Assembly: GCA_016219985.1 (NCBI GenBank)
Contig: JACRJO010000025.1
Span: 90,257 to 154,256, forward strand
From: Sphingobacteriales bacterium
GTDB lineage: Bacteria; Bacteroidota; Bacteroidia; Chitinophagales; Chitinophagaceae
Reading direction: 5' to 3'
Length of the DNA: 64,000 nucleotides
Shown: piece by piece, positions 27,523 to 35,879 of the stretch
Layout: each line of letters opens with the position of its first letter
How positions within the stretch are numbered: position 1 is the first letter of the stretch
Position numbers and translations under genes: made by a program
The notes under the pieces: model-generated
The model's input: the letters and a program-made list of their open reading frames with translations, nothing else
Database searches by the model: none
What the model was told of the DNA's origin: nothing

Positions 27523-27564
27523 CCAAATTCCAAAAAAGCTCCAAAGGCCAAATTCCAATTCCTC
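27523..27564. repeat. Degenerate 7-base tract (CCAAATT type)
   Basis: Words CCAAATT, CCAAAAA, AGCTCCA, AAGGCCA, AATTCCA, ATTCCTC; register is fair but similarity is low. It is followed by the palindrome TCTTAAGA (27563-27570). Confidence 0.45.
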
Positions 27565-27593
27565 TTAAGAAGTGTATGATTCACCCGGCACGG

Positions 27594-27663
27594 CTAACGA
27601 CTATCGACTAACGACTAACGACTATCGACTATCGACTCCCGACTAACGACTCCCGACTCCACT
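27594..27663. repeat. Degenerate 7-base tandem tract, 10 units
   Basis: Ten words in register: CTAACGA, CTATCGA, CTAACGA, CTAACGA, CTATCGA, CTATCGA, CTCCCGA, CTAACGA, CTCCCGA and a decayed tenth. Consensus CTAWCGA, the reverse complement of the tract at 15943-15981. It lies 47 bp upstream of the transglutaminase-like gene. Confidence 0.92.
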
Positions 27664-27709
27664 ATCCCCACCTGTGGAAAAAATTAACTATTTGATGTCA
27701 TAAGCAAAG

Positions 27710-28603
27710 ATGATATTGTGTCCGAATCGCACCGTGGAAACCACCAAAGAGATATCGGCCCTGTTTAGCCTGATCGATGATCCGGATGAAGAAGTCTTCG
27801 GACTGGTCTCCAGCAAGATCGTGGACTATGGCCGGATCATCATCCCGAATCTCGAACATTTATGGGAAACCACACCGGACGAAGTCATACAACAGCGGAT
27901 CGAATTGCTGATCCACCGCCTGCATTTTACCGATCTCACTGAAGATTTCCGGCAATGGAGCCTGGCCGGTCACCACGACCTGATGCTGGGCGCCCTGCTT
28001 ACCTGTAAATTCCAATACCCGGATATTTCCACAACTTCCGTAATGCAGGAAATTGAAAAAGTAAGACGGAATATCTGGCTGGAACTGAACAATTACCTCA
28101 CCCCGCTGGAACAGATCAACGTGGTGACCAGTATCCTCTACAGTTATTACGGGCTGAAGGGAGGTGAAACCAATTACAAGGAGCCGAATGAATTCCTCCT
28201 GCACAAAACCCTGGAAGCTAAAAGAGGCAACCAGGTCAGCAACGGGATCCTGTACCTGGTTCTCTGCGAGTTGCTTGATATCCCCGTAAAAGCGATCTCC
28301 ATTCCCAAACAATTCATCATCGCTTATTTAAAACCGGGTTATTCAGAGGAGAACCTGCTCAACCCGCAGCAAAAGATCGAATTCTTTATCGATCCTTCCT
28401 CCGGCCAGGTTTTCACCCACCAGGATGTGGAAAGTTATTTTAAACGGATCTCTGTCCCCCCAACCGGCGCTTATTTCAAACCCCGGCGGAACAAGGAAGT
28501 GATCCAGCAATTACTGGAAGAATTCGGCAAATGCTTTGACTCCGATAAGGATAAATACAAGCAGCAGGAGCTGATGGAATTAGTTAAATTGATTGATAGT
28601 TGA
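27710..28603 (+). CDS. Transglutaminase-like (SirB1 family) protein
   Basis: 297 residues. The N-terminal half is helical (about 10-110) and the middle matches the SirB1/transglutaminase-like core: LEAKRGNQVSNGILYLVLCE and VKAISIPKQFIIAYL. The catalytic Cys of true transglutaminases is not obvious (a Ser-Asn-Gly stands there), so it may be a noncatalytic member. The exact start is uncertain (ATG, TTG or GTG within 10 codons). The TGA stop lies inside a heptad tract. Confidence 0.8.
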   Translation: MILCPNRTVETTKEISALFSLIDDPDEEVFGLVSSKIVDYGRIIIPNLEHLWETTPDEVIQQRIELLIHRLHFTDLTEDFRQWSLAGHHDLMLGALLTCKFQYPDISTTSVMQEIEKVRRNIWLELNNYLTPLEQINVVTSILYSYYGLKGGETNYKEPNEFLLHKTLEAKRGNQVSNGILYLVLCELLDIPVKAISIPKQFIIAYLKPGYSEENLLNPQQKIEFFIDPSSGQVFTHQDVESYFKRISVPPTGAYFKPRRNKEVIQQLLEEFGKCFDSDKDKYKQQELMELVKLIDS

Positions 28604-28626
28604 TAGATGTCAGTTGACAGATGTCA
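28592..28626. repeat. Degenerate 7-base tract overlapping a stop codon
   Basis: Words ATTGATA, GTTGATA, GATGTCA, GTTGACA, GATGTCA in register; the transglutaminase-like TGA stop (28601-28603) is part of the second word. Confidence 0.8.
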
Positions 28627-28675
28627 GCCCGATAACAAAGACTGCCTCTCATTATATAACTTCCCAAAAGAAGGA

Positions 28676-28718
28676 ACTACAGACCACAGACTACAAACCT
28701 GCCTGTCCGGCAGGCAGG
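28676..28718. repeat. 7-base tract interrupted by a 21-bp palindrome
   Basis: Words ACTACAG, ACCACAG, ACTACAA run to 28696. The palindrome at 28698-28718 (arms CCTGCCTG and CAGGCAGG) follows, and CTACAAACT resumes after it. The tract is preceded by CTTCCCAAAAGAAG (28660-28673). Half of the same palindrome is found at 63860-63870. Confidence 0.7.
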
Positions 28719-28725
28719 CTACAAA

Positions 28726-30162
28726 CTATATCATCCATCCTTCCCGGTATTCCCTTTTAACAAACTGGTTGGCTTCGTCAAAATTGGTCACCTTCATATT
28801 CTTCGCATCCCATACCAATTTCTTCCGGCCCAGGTATTTGTCTTCCCAGCCTTTGAGTTTGGGGTTTTTCATCATCCAGCTCCGGATGGCCAGGTTGCCC
28901 ATGAGGATACTTTCCGTGAATGGCCCTGCATATTCGAAAGGCGAGCTGGTTTTAGCATTGCCATAACCGGCCAGGCAGGCATTTACCCATTGAAGGTAAT
29001 GGCCCTCCGGTACCCGTTTGATGGTTTCCTTCGGCATTGCTTTTTCCTTCATCAGTTTAGTAGGTAATAAACGCGGATTGGCTCCATAACAATCCAGCAG
29101 GAGTTTTCCCTTTGTTCCCACCAATAATACCCCGCCATCCCAGTTCCCAAAGGGTTCATCGGGTAATAACTCGGAAGGTCTTGGCGGCAGAAGGCCTCCG
29201 TCGTGCCAGGATACTTTTATCGTTCCCTGCCCGTCTGTACGGGGATAATCCAGGTGGATGATCGATGCCGGCGGACAGGCATCTGTATTCTGTGTATCGT
29301 TCCATTTCTCTTTCCAGACAGTTGCCACACTACATTCTGCAGAATCGGGATAAAGGATCGGGAGGATCCGGTAGATCGGGTCCATGACATGACAGGCCAT
29401 ATCCCCCAGGGCGCCGGTGCCAAAAGCCCACCAGCCTCTCCAGTCAAAGGGCAGGTAGGCCGGGTTATAATCGATCCATTTTGCCGTACCCAGCCAGAGA
29501 TCCCAGTCCAGCCCGGCCGGTACTTCATATTTCCCGGTGGGAGTTGGTACTCCCTGCGGCCATACAGGACGATTGGTCCAGGCATGTGCCTCGGTTACTT
29601 TTCCGATCATCCCTGCCTCGTAGATCTCTTTTGCCTTGCGCACCCCGTCACCGGATCCTCCCTGGTTTCCCATCTGGGTTACCACTTTATATTTCTTTGC
29701 CGCTTCGGTCAATACCCGGGCTTCATAAATATCATGGGTGAGCGGTTTCTGGGTGTACACATGCTTACCCAGTTGCATTGCAGCGAGGGTAGCCACGGCA
29801 TGGGTATGGTCGGGAGTGGAAATCGTGCAGGCGTCAATAGTATTCTTTTCCTTTTCCAGCATTACCCTGAAATCTTTATAATAAGCTGCTTTTTCATATT
29901 TCTTCCGGGATTCGGCCGAGGCGCGGTCATCCACATCGCAGAGGGCCACAATGTTTACATAGGGACTCTTCGCCAATGCAGCCAGGTCACCAGCACCCAT
30001 ACCCCCCACCCCGATCCCGGCAATATTCAGTTTATCACTGGGGGCAATAAACCCACGGCCCAGGACATGCCGGGGTATAATAAAGAAACCAGCCCCGGTG
30101 AGGGCTGTATTCCGGATAAATGTCCGTCTGGATGAAAACCCGTTTTTATTAGCAGGAGTCAT
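28726..30162 (-). CDS. Tat-exported Gfo/Idh/MocA family oxidoreductase
   Basis: 478 residues. The N-terminus has a twin-arginine signal (SSRRTFIRNTALTGAGFFII) followed by the NAD(P) motif GIGVGGMGAGD (about 49-59). Later elements are CDVDDR, STPDHTHA, the QKPLTH motif and a long C-terminal domain typical of the secreted Bacteroidota subgroup. Family members oxidise or reduce sugars, or use bound NAD in glycosidase cycles. The substrate is unknown. No partner genes adjoin it; the 3-keto-glycoside cluster at 46918-56073 has its own cytoplasmic paralogue. Confidence 0.9.
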   Translation of the reverse strand: MTPANKNGFSSRRTFIRNTALTGAGFFIIPRHVLGRGFIAPSDKLNIAGIGVGGMGAGDLAALAKSPYVNIVALCDVDDRASAESRKKYEKAAYYKDFRVMLEKEKNTIDACTISTPDHTHAVATLAAMQLGKHVYTQKPLTHDIYEARVLTEAAKKYKVVTQMGNQGGSGDGVRKAKEIYEAGMIGKVTEAHAWTNRPVWPQGVPTPTGKYEVPAGLDWDLWLGTAKWIDYNPAYLPFDWRGWWAFGTGALGDMACHVMDPIYRILPILYPDSAECSVATVWKEKWNDTQNTDACPPASIIHLDYPRTDGQGTIKVSWHDGGLLPPRPSELLPDEPFGNWDGGVLLVGTKGKLLLDCYGANPRLLPTKLMKEKAMPKETIKRVPEGHYLQWVNACLAGYGNAKTSSPFEYAGPFTESILMGNLAIRSWMMKNPKLKGWEDKYLGRKKLVWDAKNMKVTNFDEANQFVKREYREGWMI

Positions 30163-30262
30163 ACTAAGAATTTTACAGTAAGTTAAAGGGAAGCGTCAGA
30201 ATCATCAAAAATAATCGCCAGTATTACTTTAGCGGCAATTGGTTAGTTTAGCCGAAAAAAAG

Positions 30263-30598
30263 ATGGCGCTTAGCTGGGAAGATTTCGAAAAAGTGGATAT
30301 GCGGACCGGAACCATCATGGAGGTGAATGATTTTCCGAAGGCCCGGAAACCGGCCTACCAGCTCCGGATCGATTTCGGGGCGGAGATCGGTATCAAAAAC
30401 TCGTCGGCGCAGGTAACGGCGCATTACCGCAAGGAAGACCTGTTGGGCCGGCAGGTGATCGCTGTTGTGAATTTCCCGCCCAAACAGATCGCTCATTTTA
30501 TCAGCGAATGCCTGGTTTTGGGAGTGTATGATGAAAATAAGGATGTAATTTTACTGGAACCCGGGAAGCCTGCCGGCAACGGGTTAAAGATCGGTTGA
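30263..30598 (+). CDS. csaA: tRNA-binding domain protein CsaA
   Basis: 111 residues from the ATG at 30263 (MALSWEDFEKVDMRTG), the normal CsaA length; a TTG eight codons earlier is less likely. It is an OB-fold tRNA-binding domain like the C-terminus of methionyl-tRNA synthetase, with VDMRTGTI, NSSAQVTAHY and NFPPKQIA motifs. CsaA was described as a secretion-related chaperone. It is followed after 2 bp by the ogt-type gene, so both form an operon. Confidence 0.92.
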   Translation: MALSWEDFEKVDMRTGTIMEVNDFPKARKPAYQLRIDFGAEIGIKNSSAQVTAHYRKEDLLGRQVIAVVNFPPKQIAHFISECLVLGVYDENKDVILLEPGKPAGNGLKIG

Positions 30599-30600
30599 CC

Positions 30601-31098
30601 ATGCCTGAAGTATTTCACACTTTTTATCATTCCCCCGTCGGGCTGCTGAAGATCAGCGGTACGGAAGAATATATCAGTGAAGTACTCTTTCATGATACCT
30701 CGCAAAAAGCGGAAGGAAATAAAAAACACCTGCCCCAACTGCTGATCAATTGTGTGGAACAACTGATCCAGTACTTCAACGGCCAGCGCCGCCTGTTTGA
30801 GCTCCCGCTGAACCAGGCAGGTACCGGCTTCCAGCAGGAAGTCTGGAACGAACTCATCCAGATCCCTTTCGGGAAAACGATCAGCTACCTGGAACTGGCC
30901 CGCCGCATCGGGGATACCAAGGCCACCCGGGCCGTGGCCAATGCCAACGGGAAAAATAATATCGCCATCATCGTCCCCTGCCACCGGGTGATTGGTTCTA
31001 ATAAAGAACTGGTCGGCTATGCCGGCGGGTTATGGAGAAAGAAATGGTTGCTGGAACATGAGGCCAAAATAGCCTACGGGGTACAGACCTTATTCTGA
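30601..31098 (+). CDS. ogt: Methylated-DNA--[protein]-cysteine S-methyltransferase
   Basis: 165 residues. The acceptor motif is IVPCHRVIGS with the reactive Cys. The HTH residues (ISYLELARRIG, TRAVANANGKN) that flip and bind the alkylated guanine are present. It transfers the O6-alkyl group of guanine to itself. No AdaA-like domain is attached. It starts 2 bp after csaA and ends 7 bp from the convergent cdd gene. Confidence 0.95.
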   Translation: MPEVFHTFYHSPVGLLKISGTEEYISEVLFHDTSQKAEGNKKHLPQLLINCVEQLIQYFNGQRRLFELPLNQAGTGFQQEVWNELIQIPFGKTISYLELARRIGDTKATRAVANANGKNNIAIIVPCHRVIGSNKELVGYAGGLWRKKWLLEHEAKIAYGVQTLF

Positions 31099-31105
31099 AC
31101 CGTCT

Positions 31106-31594
31106 TTATTTCATCAATTCATCGCCGGTAAATGCAAAGGGCAGCAGTTGCCGGGCAGCCTGTACTATATAAACCCGGCCTTCCATCCCGCCCATGATCA
31201 GCCGGATGGGTTTTTTGAAACGGGTCTCATATTCCAGCAGGGATTGCCGGCACATGCCGCAGGGAGAAATGGGATGATTGCTCTTCTCTTTCGATGTGTT
31301 GAAGCTGATGGCCATTGCCGATATGGCGATATCCGGGTACTGGGTGGCAGCCGTGCCCAGCAGGACCCTTTCTGCACAGATACCAACGGGATAAGATGCA
31401 TTTTCCTGGTTGGTCCCGAGTACAGTCTCCCCGTTTTCCAGCCGGGCAGCTGCCCCTACATTAAACCTGGAATAAGGCGCATAAGCCTGCCCGGTAACCG
31501 CCCTGGCGCTGGTTAGCAGGGCTGCATCGGCTTCTGCCAGCTGGCTGATATCATCATATATTTCGTATTCGAATTCGTAGGATTGTTTTTTCAT
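31106..31594 (-). CDS. cdd: Cytidine deaminase
   Basis: 162 residues from the ATG at 31592-31594 (MKKQSYEFEYEIYDD); a longer frame runs through the upstream terminator and is rejected. Zinc and catalytic motifs are CAERVLLGTA (Cys plus proton-shuttle Glu) and PCGMCRQ. The substrate-binding FNVGAAARLENG stretch is also intact. It deaminates cytidine and deoxycytidine in pyrimidine salvage. Confidence 0.95.
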   Translation of the reverse strand: MKKQSYEFEYEIYDDISQLAEADAALLTSARAVTGQAYAPYSRFNVGAAARLENGETVLGTNQENASYPVGICAERVLLGTAATQYPDIAISAMAISFNTSKEKSNHPISPCGMCRQSLLEYETRFKKPIRLIMGGMEGRVYIVQAARQLLPFAFTGDELMK

Positions 31595-31616
31595 AGCAAA
31601 ATGGTTTTCATAAAAG

Positions 31617-31643
31617 AATGCCCCTGATAAGATCAAGGGCATT
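31617..31643 (-). terminator. Terminator after lepB
   Basis: Outer stem AATGCCC/GGGCATT (7 bp), one mismatch, inner stem TGAT/ATCA. On the minus strand it is followed by CTTTTATG. It lies 11 bp past the lepB stop and upstream of cdd. Confidence 0.75.
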
Positions 31644-31653
31644 TAAAGTTAGT

Positions 31654-33186
31654 CTATTTTACCGTACGGAACAATCGCTTCCACCGGGGACCTCCGTCCC
31701 AGCTGAACCAGATCAGCCAGGCCTTTCCCACCACCCGGTCTTCCGGTACAAAGCCCCAGAACCGGGAATCCTGTGACCCGTGCCGGTTATCACCCATCAT
31801 CCAGTAATAATTCATTTTAAAGGTATAGCTGGTCACCGGTTGCCCGTTCAGGAAGAACCGGCCATCCTTTGTATAAAAATCGTTTTGTTCATACACACGG
31901 ATAGCTCTTTCATAAATACTGATATTCTGTGCGGTCAGGGTCAGCACGGCCCCTTTTTTCGGGATCCAGATCTTACCATAGTTATCAATCGTCCATTTAT
32001 TCAGGGTATCATAGGGAAAAAGCCTGGCCGGCATCAGCTGGTTGTCAATATAAGGGTCCACTTTTTCCACAAAGCCTGAACCGATCAGCTTATCCTTCTC
32101 CCCGAGGGTCATATTCACCACATACTGGTAGGGGGCGGGGGCACTTAAACTGAGATCGGAAGATCTTTCTGTTTCATAAATGGCGATACCCATTTCTTCC
32201 AGCGCCTCTTTATCGAGGTAGCGGTTGGGTTTCATCTTTACCAGGTAGGGCCGGCCTGATTGCGGCGGGGCCACCTGCTTTTGCCCGTTAATATAGAGAT
32301 CCCCGTTGATGATCTGCAGGGTATCACCAGCGACCGCCACGCAACGCTTAATATAATTGTCCGTTTTATCGGCCGGGTGCGAAACAATGGGGTTCAGTTC
32401 CGGGTCACTCCAGACAGCATCCCTTCCCATTGACCGTACAAAATCGTAATAAGGCTGGGCCGATTCAAACCCGTCCCGGTGGATCACGGTATCCCCGGCC
32501 GGGAAATTAAACACCACCGCATCTCCCCTTTTTACCGGGGAAGCAAACCAGCGGACATACGGAATATGGATGGCTTCGGAATAGGATTTTGTTTTAACGA
32601 TGGGCAGGTAATTATGTACAAATGGCACGGAGAGCGGAGTATTCGGGATCCGGGGTCCGTAACTGAATTTGCTGACAAAGAGAAAATCATTGATGAGCAG
32701 TGATTTTTCCATGGAGCCGGAAGGAATCGTATAGGCCTCAAAGACAAAAGTGCGGATCAGGGTGGCGGCCACAATGGCAAAAATCGCCGCATCCACCCAT
32801 TCCCGCCAGTTTTGTTTTTTATATTTCTTTACCGCCTCCGCTCCCACAAATGTTGGATTCCGCTTGTAGGCGAGGTAAGGAAAATAAACCGGGGCTAAGA
32901 GGGCGGCTGCGGTATGAGACCGGAGGGAATAGCGGCCAAATACTTTGGCGAATTCGATAAAAATGCCCGGGCTGATGAACCAGCCGATCACGGGTATGAA
33001 CTGCCAGAACACCCAGTGTTTGGGCCGTTTAGCCAGCCCCTGCATGATCCAGGTATTATAAAAGGGAATATAGGCTTTCCAGGATGCTACACCCGCCCGG
33101 GTAAAGAGCGGGGCGAATCCAAAAGCCGGCAGAAAGACAATCAGGGTACTGATCAGGTAAACTATAAAGATGTGCTGTAGGGGCAT
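31654..33186 (-). CDS. lepB: Signal peptidase I with N-terminal membrane extension
   Basis: 510 residues, well above the ~320 of E. coli LepB. The first ~130 residues hold extra hydrophobic segments and PFYNTW-type motifs seen in Bacteroidota LepB proteins. The catalytic serine is Ser158 (IPSGSMEKS) and the general base is Lys280 (NYIKRCVAVAGD). The C-terminal box MGDNRHGSQDSRFWG is intact. About 110 residues are inserted between the Lys box and the C-terminal box. It removes signal peptides at the outer face of the inner membrane. Confidence 0.95.
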   Translation of the reverse strand: MPLQHIFIVYLISTLIVFLPAFGFAPLFTRAGVASWKAYIPFYNTWIMQGLAKRPKHWVFWQFIPVIGWFISPGIFIEFAKVFGRYSLRSHTAAALLAPVYFPYLAYKRNPTFVGAEAVKKYKKQNWREWVDAAIFAIVAATLIRTFVFEAYTIPSGSMEKSLLINDFLFVSKFSYGPRIPNTPLSVPFVHNYLPIVKTKSYSEAIHIPYVRWFASPVKRGDAVVFNFPAGDTVIHRDGFESAQPYYDFVRSMGRDAVWSDPELNPIVSHPADKTDNYIKRCVAVAGDTLQIINGDLYINGQKQVAPPQSGRPYLVKMKPNRYLDKEALEEMGIAIYETERSSDLSLSAPAPYQYVVNMTLGEKDKLIGSGFVEKVDPYIDNQLMPARLFPYDTLNKWTIDNYGKIWIPKKGAVLTLTAQNISIYERAIRVYEQNDFYTKDGRFFLNGQPVTSYTFKMNYYWMMGDNRHGSQDSRFWGFVPEDRVVGKAWLIWFSWDGGPRWKRLFRTVK

Positions 33187-33207
33187 GGCCGTATTTTATA
33201 TAGCTGA

Positions 33208-33236
33208 CAAAAATATCATAATTATCTGCCCTTCAA
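33208..33236 (-). promoter_or_regulatory. Putative Bacteroidota-type promoter of lepB
   Basis: On the minus strand, TTG (33236-33234), an 18-base spacer, then TATTTTTG (33215-33208), an exact TAnnTTTG. The start codon is 21 bp further. The spacer is one or two bases shorter than ideal. Confidence 0.5.
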
Positions 33237-33352
33237 AAAAATAGATTCTTCAAAGTTTTGCTAAATCCGGCCGTTTCCGGGGAAATAACCCAGTCAGCAG
33301 GCTGCGCCATGCAGTCATATTTCTTTGCGGAGAAAGCAGCCGGAACAATTCC

Positions 33353-34513
33353 TTATTTGGGCATCACATAATTCCTGACATCTTCGACCGTAATGGATTT
33401 GCCGGATAAAATGACCAGGCGTTCCACCACGTTGCGCAATTCCCGGATATTACCGGTCCAGTTATACTCTTGTAATAAACGAATGGCTTCCGGCTCGGTT
33501 TGCTTTTTCGCAATCCCGTATTCCGTGCAGATATCAGTGAGGAACTGGTCCACCAGCAGGGGAATATCATCCCGCCGGTCGTTGAGTGAAGGCACATGGA
33601 TGAGAATCACGCTCAGCCGGTGATAAAGATCCAGCCGGAAATTCTTTGCTTCTACTTCTTTCAGCAGGTCTTTATTGGTGGCGGCGATCACCCGTACGTC
33701 CACGCTGATGTCCTTATCGGCGCCCACACGGGTAATTTTTCCTTCCTGCAGGGCCCTCAATACTTTGGCCTGGGCATTGGCGCTCATATCCCCGATCTCG
33801 TCCAGGAACAGGGTGCCCCCGTTAGCGGATTCGAATTTGCCGATCCGCTGTTTGATCGCCGAGGTAAAAGATCCTTTCTCATGCCCGAACAATTCGCTTT
33901 CGATCAGTTCGGTGGGAATAGCCGCGCAGTTTACTTCGATGATAGGCCCCGATGCGCGGTTGCTTTTCTCATGTATCCAGCGGGCCACCAGTTCCTTACC
34001 CACCCCGTTTTCGCCGGTAATCAGGATCCGGGCTTCGGTCGGGGCTACTTTGTCGATGGTATCTTTGATTTTTTTGATACCGGCTGATTCCCCGATCATT
34101 TCCTGCACCCGGCTGACTTTCCGCTTCAGCACTTTTGTCTCGGTCACCAGGCTGCTTTTATCCATGGCATTCCGGATCGTGATCAGGAGGCGGTTCAGGT
34201 CCGGGGGTTTGGAAATATAGTCATACGCCCCTTTTTTCACGGCTTCCACAGCCGTTTCAATGTTGCCGTGACCGGAGATCATAACTACCGGTACATCCGG
34301 GTTTATTTCCCCGGCCCGCTGCAGGAACTCGATCCCGTCTAATTTGGGCATTTTAATATCGCAGAGAACGAGGTCAAAGGTCTTTTCTTTAAATTTTTTC
34401 AGTCCTTCCTCTCCATCGGACGCTTCTTCCACTTTATATCCCTCAAAGGACAGGATTTCGGTCAGGGTTTTACGGATCGCCTTCTCATCGTCTATAATCA
34501 GGATATCAGCCAT
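33353..34513 (-). CDS. NtrC-like response regulator (receiver + AAA+) without HTH
   Basis: 386 residues from the ATG at 34511-34513 (MADILIIDDE); a start six codons upstream is possible. The receiver domain is residues 1-120 with phospho-acceptor Asp52. The AAA+ domain is about 135-365 with Walker A GENGVGKE (167-174) and Walker B LFLDEIGD (235-242). The sigma-54 contact loop GAFTGA reads GSFTSA (214-219). The protein ends just after the AAA+ lid (VEDVRNYVMPK), so the Fis-type DNA-binding domain is missing. No sensor kinase gene adjoins it. Confidence 0.9.
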   Translation of the reverse strand: MADILIIDDEKAIRKTLTEILSFEGYKVEEASDGEEGLKKFKEKTFDLVLCDIKMPKLDGIEFLQRAGEINPDVPVVMISGHGNIETAVEAVKKGAYDYISKPPDLNRLLITIRNAMDKSSLVTETKVLKRKVSRVQEMIGESAGIKKIKDTIDKVAPTEARILITGENGVGKELVARWIHEKSNRASGPIIEVNCAAIPTELIESELFGHEKGSFTSAIKQRIGKFESANGGTLFLDEIGDMSANAQAKVLRALQEGKITRVGADKDISVDVRVIAATNKDLLKEVEAKNFRLDLYHRLSVILIHVPSLNDRRDDIPLLVDQFLTDICTEYGIAKKQTEPEAIRLLQEYNWTGNIRELRNVVERLVILSGKSITVEDVRNYVMPK

Positions 34514-34594
34514 TGCATTTATTTTGGCCATAAAAATAACTGATTTGAAGCGAAGCAGGGGGAAATGAGACCAGGAACAGGTATAAAAAAAATA

Positions 34595-34618
34595 GAGGCC
34601 GGGTAGAAACCCAGCCTC
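34595..34618. terminator. Hairpin terminator upstream of the response regulator
   Basis: Stem GAGGC-GGGT/ACCC-GCCTC with one mismatch and loop AGAA. On the minus strand it is followed by TATTTTTTTT and on the plus strand by TTTT, so it could act both ways; it backs up the terminator at 34731-34755. Confidence 0.65.
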
Positions 34619-34730
34619 GTTTTAAAATCCAATATCCTATGAAAAACCGAGACAAAGATGCACTTTATAAATCAAAAGGTTGCACCTTAACCGGATTTTT
34701 TTTTCAGGTAATAAAACGGCGTAAAAACAC

Positions 34731-34755
34731 AGCCCCCCGCGGCAGGCGGGGGGCT
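34731..34755 (-). terminator. Strong terminator after pdhB
   Basis: A 10-bp GC-rich stem, arms AGCCCCCCGC and GCGGGGGGCT, followed on the minus strand by GTGTTTTTA. It lies 17 bp past the pdhB stop. Confidence 0.8.
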
Positions 34756-34771
34756 GATAAAAGGGCGTATT

Positions 34772-35761
34772 TTATTTCACCTGGTACATCACTTCCTTCA
34801 CCAGTCTCACGGTCCGGGGCACATCCGGTAAAGCGGCGGCCACCAGGTTTGGCGCGTAGTGGAGGGGCGCATCAGCAGCCGTAATGCGGCGGATAGGCGC
34901 ATCCAGGTAATCGAATCCTTCTTTTTGTATGCGGTAAGTGATCTCGGAAGATACAGAAGCAAAAGGCCATTGTTCTTCCACAATCACCAGGCGGTTGGTC
35001 TTTTTCACGCTCTCGAGGATGGTCATCCAGTCCAGCGGCCGGATGGTCCGCAGGTCAATCACTTCCGCGCTGATTCCTTCTTTTTCCAGCTCATCGGCCG
35101 CGCCCAGCGCTACTTTCATCATTTTATTAAAGGAAACGATGGTCACATCCCGGCCGGCTTTCTTTACATCGGCTTTTCCCAGTTCAATATAATATTCACC
35201 CTCGGGCACTTCCGACTTTTCCCCGTACATCTGTTCACTTTCCATAAACATCACCGGGTCTTCTTCAAAACGGATCGCCTGTTTCAGCAAGCCTTTGGCA
35301 TCGTACCCATTACTGGGCGATACCACTTTAATACCGGGGATATTCGCATACAGCGCTTCAAAAGCTGTAGAGTGCTGGGCGCCCAACTGGCCGGCTGACC
35401 CATTTGGTCCGCGAAAAACGATGGGGCAATTTAATTGCCCGCCGCTCATTGCCAGCATTTTAGAAGCTGTATTGAGAATTTGATCTAAGGCCAATACGGC
35501 GAAGTTCCAGGTCATAAATTCCACCACCGGGCGAAGTCCGTTCTGGGCAGCGCCCACACCGATCGCAGTAAAACCCAGTTCGGAAATGGGGGTATCGATC
35601 ACCCGCCTGGCTCCAAACTCGGCCAGCATGCCCTGGCTGACTTTATAGGCCCCGTTGTATTCGGCCACTTCTTCTCCCATCAGGAAAACCCGTTCATCCC
35701 TTCTCATTTCTTCCGTAAGTGCTTCCCGGATTGCTTCACGAAACGCGATTGATCTTGCCAT
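34772..35761 (-). CDS. pdhB: Pyruvate dehydrogenase E1 component, beta subunit
   Basis: 329 residues, the usual size. Conserved stretches are EEVAEYNGAYKVSQGM, RVIDTPISELGFTAIGVGAA and DLRTIRPLDWMTILESVKKT. It is the beta half of the alpha2beta2 thiamine-diphosphate E1 enzyme; the alpha subunit is not in this window. A branched-chain 2-oxoacid E1 beta is an alternative but the sequence looks more like Pdh. It is ended by two hairpins. Confidence 0.92.
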   Translation of the reverse strand: MARSIAFREAIREALTEEMRRDERVFLMGEEVAEYNGAYKVSQGMLAEFGARRVIDTPISELGFTAIGVGAAQNGLRPVVEFMTWNFAVLALDQILNTASKMLAMSGGQLNCPIVFRGPNGSAGQLGAQHSTAFEALYANIPGIKVVSPSNGYDAKGLLKQAIRFEEDPVMFMESEQMYGEKSEVPEGEYYIELGKADVKKAGRDVTIVSFNKMMKVALGAADELEKEGISAEVIDLRTIRPLDWMTILESVKKTNRLVIVEEQWPFASVSSEITYRIQKEGFDYLDAPIRRITAADAPLHYAPNLVAAALPDVPRTVRLVKEVMYQVK

Positions 35762-35879
35762 TAGTCAGTGCTTTTAAAACTGGGGCAAATTTAAGTGACG
35801 GGGGGCATAAAACCTAAAATGAAGCGGGGGCGGACATAAGCCGGAGGGCCGGTTGATCCGGGACAAACAATACTGTCCC

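Noticed and set aside
29203..30135. 310-codon open frame opposite the Tat-exported oxidoreductase
   Set aside because: Antisense shadow; the composition is not protein-like and the coding strand has clear motifs.
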